NCBI GenBank assembly: GCA_040758475.1
Contig: JBFLVN010000052.1
Location: 1-16,068 of the forward strand
Length of the DNA stretch: 16,068 bases
Source of the DNA: JBFLVN01 sp040758475
GTDB lineage: Bacteria; JAGRBM01
Reading direction: 5' to 3'
Below, piece after piece: positions 14,996 through 16,068 of the stretch (position 1 is its first letter; each line of letters starts with the position of its first letter). The position numbers and the translations under genes were made by a program. The notes beneath the pieces were generated by a model. It was not told where the DNA came from. It did not search any database and worked only from the letters and a program-made list of their open reading frames with translations.

Positions 14996-15277
14996 ATGGC
15001 CCACTGGATAATGACTTGCCCCTACTGCGAGGCCGAGATTCCCCTGGATTCCAGCACGTCGAGCGGGGAAGAAGTCTACTGCTCTTATTGCAACTGCCCC
15101 GTCATCGCCCAGCGCCTGGACCGGGAGGTCTGGAAGGGCGTGCCCTCGGAGGACTGGGAGTCGATCAAGAGAAAGCAGCGCAAGGCGGAAGACAAGTTGC
15201 GCGAGGAAGCCGCCGCCAGCGGCGCGAGCGACGAGGGCCCTTCCCACGGCGGCGGCCATGGGAAGGGAGGGCATTAG
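14996..15277 (+). CDS. small zinc-ribbon protein with His/Gly-rich tail
   Basis: This is an unrecognised 93-residue protein. Cys8-x2-Cys11 and Cys29-x2-Cys32 (plus Cys34) form a probable zinc ribbon of the CPYC...CSYC type. A charged helical middle (about 45-73) follows, then a tail rich in His and Gly (GPSHGGGHGKGGH). It has no signal peptide, so it should be cytosolic. The ATG is preceded by GGGAG at 8 nt and lies 18 nt after the kinase stop, so it is very likely co-transcribed with it. The His-rich end could bind metal. Coding support comes from the Cys pattern, the ribosome binding site, tight spacing and the terminator just downstream. No function is assigned. Confidence 0.75.
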   Translation: MAHWIMTCPYCEAEIPLDSSTSSGEEVYCSYCNCPVIAQRLDREVWKGVPSEDWESIKRKQRKAEDKLREEAAASGASDEGPSHGGGHGKGGH

Positions 15278-15319
15278 AAAGCCCTGGGCGAGGCGGAATC
15301 CTGGCTTGGATGTGATCTT

Positions 15320-15347
15320 GGCGCGGACTCCCGCGCCTTTATTTTTT
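15320..15347 (+). terminator. strong intrinsic terminator
   Basis: GGCGCGG (15320-15326) and CCGCGCC (15331-15337) form a perfect 7-bp GC-rich stem with an ACTC loop, followed by TTTATTTTTT. It ends the FYDLN-kinase-zinc-ribbon transcript, 43 nt after the last stop codon. It overlaps the stop codon of the convergent nadC gene; in that direction no T-run follows, so it acts mainly on the plus strand. Confidence 0.85.
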
Positions 15348-16068
15348 CCCCGCGTAATCCAAGGCAAGATCGACCTGCGGCGCGCTGTGGGTAATCGCCC
15401 CCACGCTGATGCGGTCCACGCCCGTTTTGGCGATGGCGCGAACGATTTTGAGATTTACCCCGCCGGAGGCTTCCACCGGAATCTTCCCTTTTACTTCCCG
15501 GACGACGCGGCGAAGGAGGGGAGGGGGCATGTTGTCGCAGAGAATCAGGTCGGCTCCGGCGGCAAGGGCCTCGCGGACTTCCTGGGTGGTGTCGCACTCA
15601 ACCTGAATGGGAAAACGCGGACCGAGCCGCAGGCGCGCCTGCCAGACGGCTTTCCTTACGGACCCCGCGGCGGCCACGTGGTTGTCCTTGATGAGCACGG
15701 CGTCGTAGAGGCCCCGGCGGTGATTTTTCCCGCCGCCGCGGGTGACGGCGTATTTCTCCAAATCCCGAAGCAAGGGAGTGGTCTTCCGCGTGTCGTAGAT
15801 TTTGGCGCGGGTTCCCTTCGTTTTCTCTACGAATTTCGCCGTGAGCGTAGCCACGCCCGTCAAATGCCGGAGGAAATTAAGGGCCGTCCGCTCGGCGGAG
15901 AGGATCGGGATGGCCCGGCCGTTGACTTCGAGGAGGGCGTCCCCGCGGCGGAATTTCTGCCCGTCTTTCTTGAGGACTTGTACCCGGATTTTGGGGTCGC
16001 ATTCCTTGAAGGCGAGGGCGGCGACTTGGACTCCCGCCAGTACGCCCGGTTCCCGGGCCACGATGCGG
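15339..16068 (-). CDS. nadC: nicotinate-nucleotide pyrophosphorylase (quinolinate phosphoribosyltransferase), N-terminus cut by window edge
   Basis: This cytosolic enzyme of de novo NAD synthesis converts quinolinate and PRPP to nicotinate mononucleotide, CO2 and pyrophosphate. The 242 visible residues carry family hallmarks: EREPGVLAG-like opening (here AREPGVLAG), SAERTALNFLRHLTGVAT, YDTRKTTP, GGGKNHRRGL, LIKDNH, IQVECDT, LCDNMP and EASGGV. The family is about 280-290 residues, so roughly 40 N-terminal residues lie beyond the right edge. The frame stays open through the last base (R-I-V-A-R), so the GTG at 16061 is an internal valine codon, not the start. It runs convergent to the zinc-ribbon cassette and is unrelated to it in function. 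Confidence 0.95.
   Translation of the reverse strand, partial: RIVAREPGVLAGVQVAALAFKECDPKIRVQVLKKDGQKFRRGDALLEVNGRAIPILSAERTALNFLRHLTGVATLTAKFVEKTKGTRAKIYDTRKTTPLLRDLEKYAVTRGGGKNHRRGLYDAVLIKDNHVAAAGSVRKAVWQARLRLGPRFPIQVECDTTQEVREALAAGADLILCDNMPPPLLRRVVREVKGKIPVEASGGVNLKIVRAIAKTGVDRISVGAITHSAPQVDLALDYAGKK

Overview
This 16 kb window is GC-rich chromosomal DNA from a bacterium. Secreted and membrane proteins of the BatA-E type, a FYDLN-acid protein, a ferredoxin-dependent 2-oxoacid oxidoreductase and formate-tetrahydrofolate ligase suggest a Gram-negative, probably uncultured lineage, perhaps deltaproteobacteria-like or a neighbouring candidate phylum. That placement is inference; there is no rRNA or other marker gene to settle it. 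No mobile elements, CRISPR arrays, tRNAs or rRNAs were seen, and almost every base is coding.

Left part, minus strand (1-4913): fhs (formate-tetrahydrofolate ligase) is read first. A 210 bp gap follows, with a good sigma70-type promoter in it, then korA and korB, the two subunits of a 2-oxoacid:ferredoxin oxidoreductase. Together these point to one-carbon assimilation and ferredoxin-linked 2-oxoacid metabolism.

Middle part, plus strand (5065-13436): a compact Bat (Bacteroides aerotolerance-type) operon in the order moxR, DUF58 protein, a BatD-like membrane protein, batA, a batB-batC fusion, batD, batE. The genes touch or overlap at nearly every junction, so they are very probably co-transcribed and translationally coupled. 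The MoxR AAA+ ATPase and DUF58 protein are cytosolic. The VWA, TPR and beta-rich domains of the others are predicted to lie in the periplasm, anchored by transmembrane helices. The system is known as a family, but its biochemical function is poorly defined.

Right part, plus strand (13501-15277): a three-gene cassette follows a weak terminator. It encodes a FYDLN-type zinc-ribbon protein with a very acidic tail, a soluble receiver-histidine kinase whose start codon lies inside the end of the preceding gene, and a small zinc-ribbon protein with a His/Gly-rich tail. A strong intrinsic terminator closes the cassette. This is the least characterised part of the window and the best candidate for an undescribed signalling module. 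Convergent to it is nadC (quinolinate phosphoribosyltransferase), cut by the right window edge.
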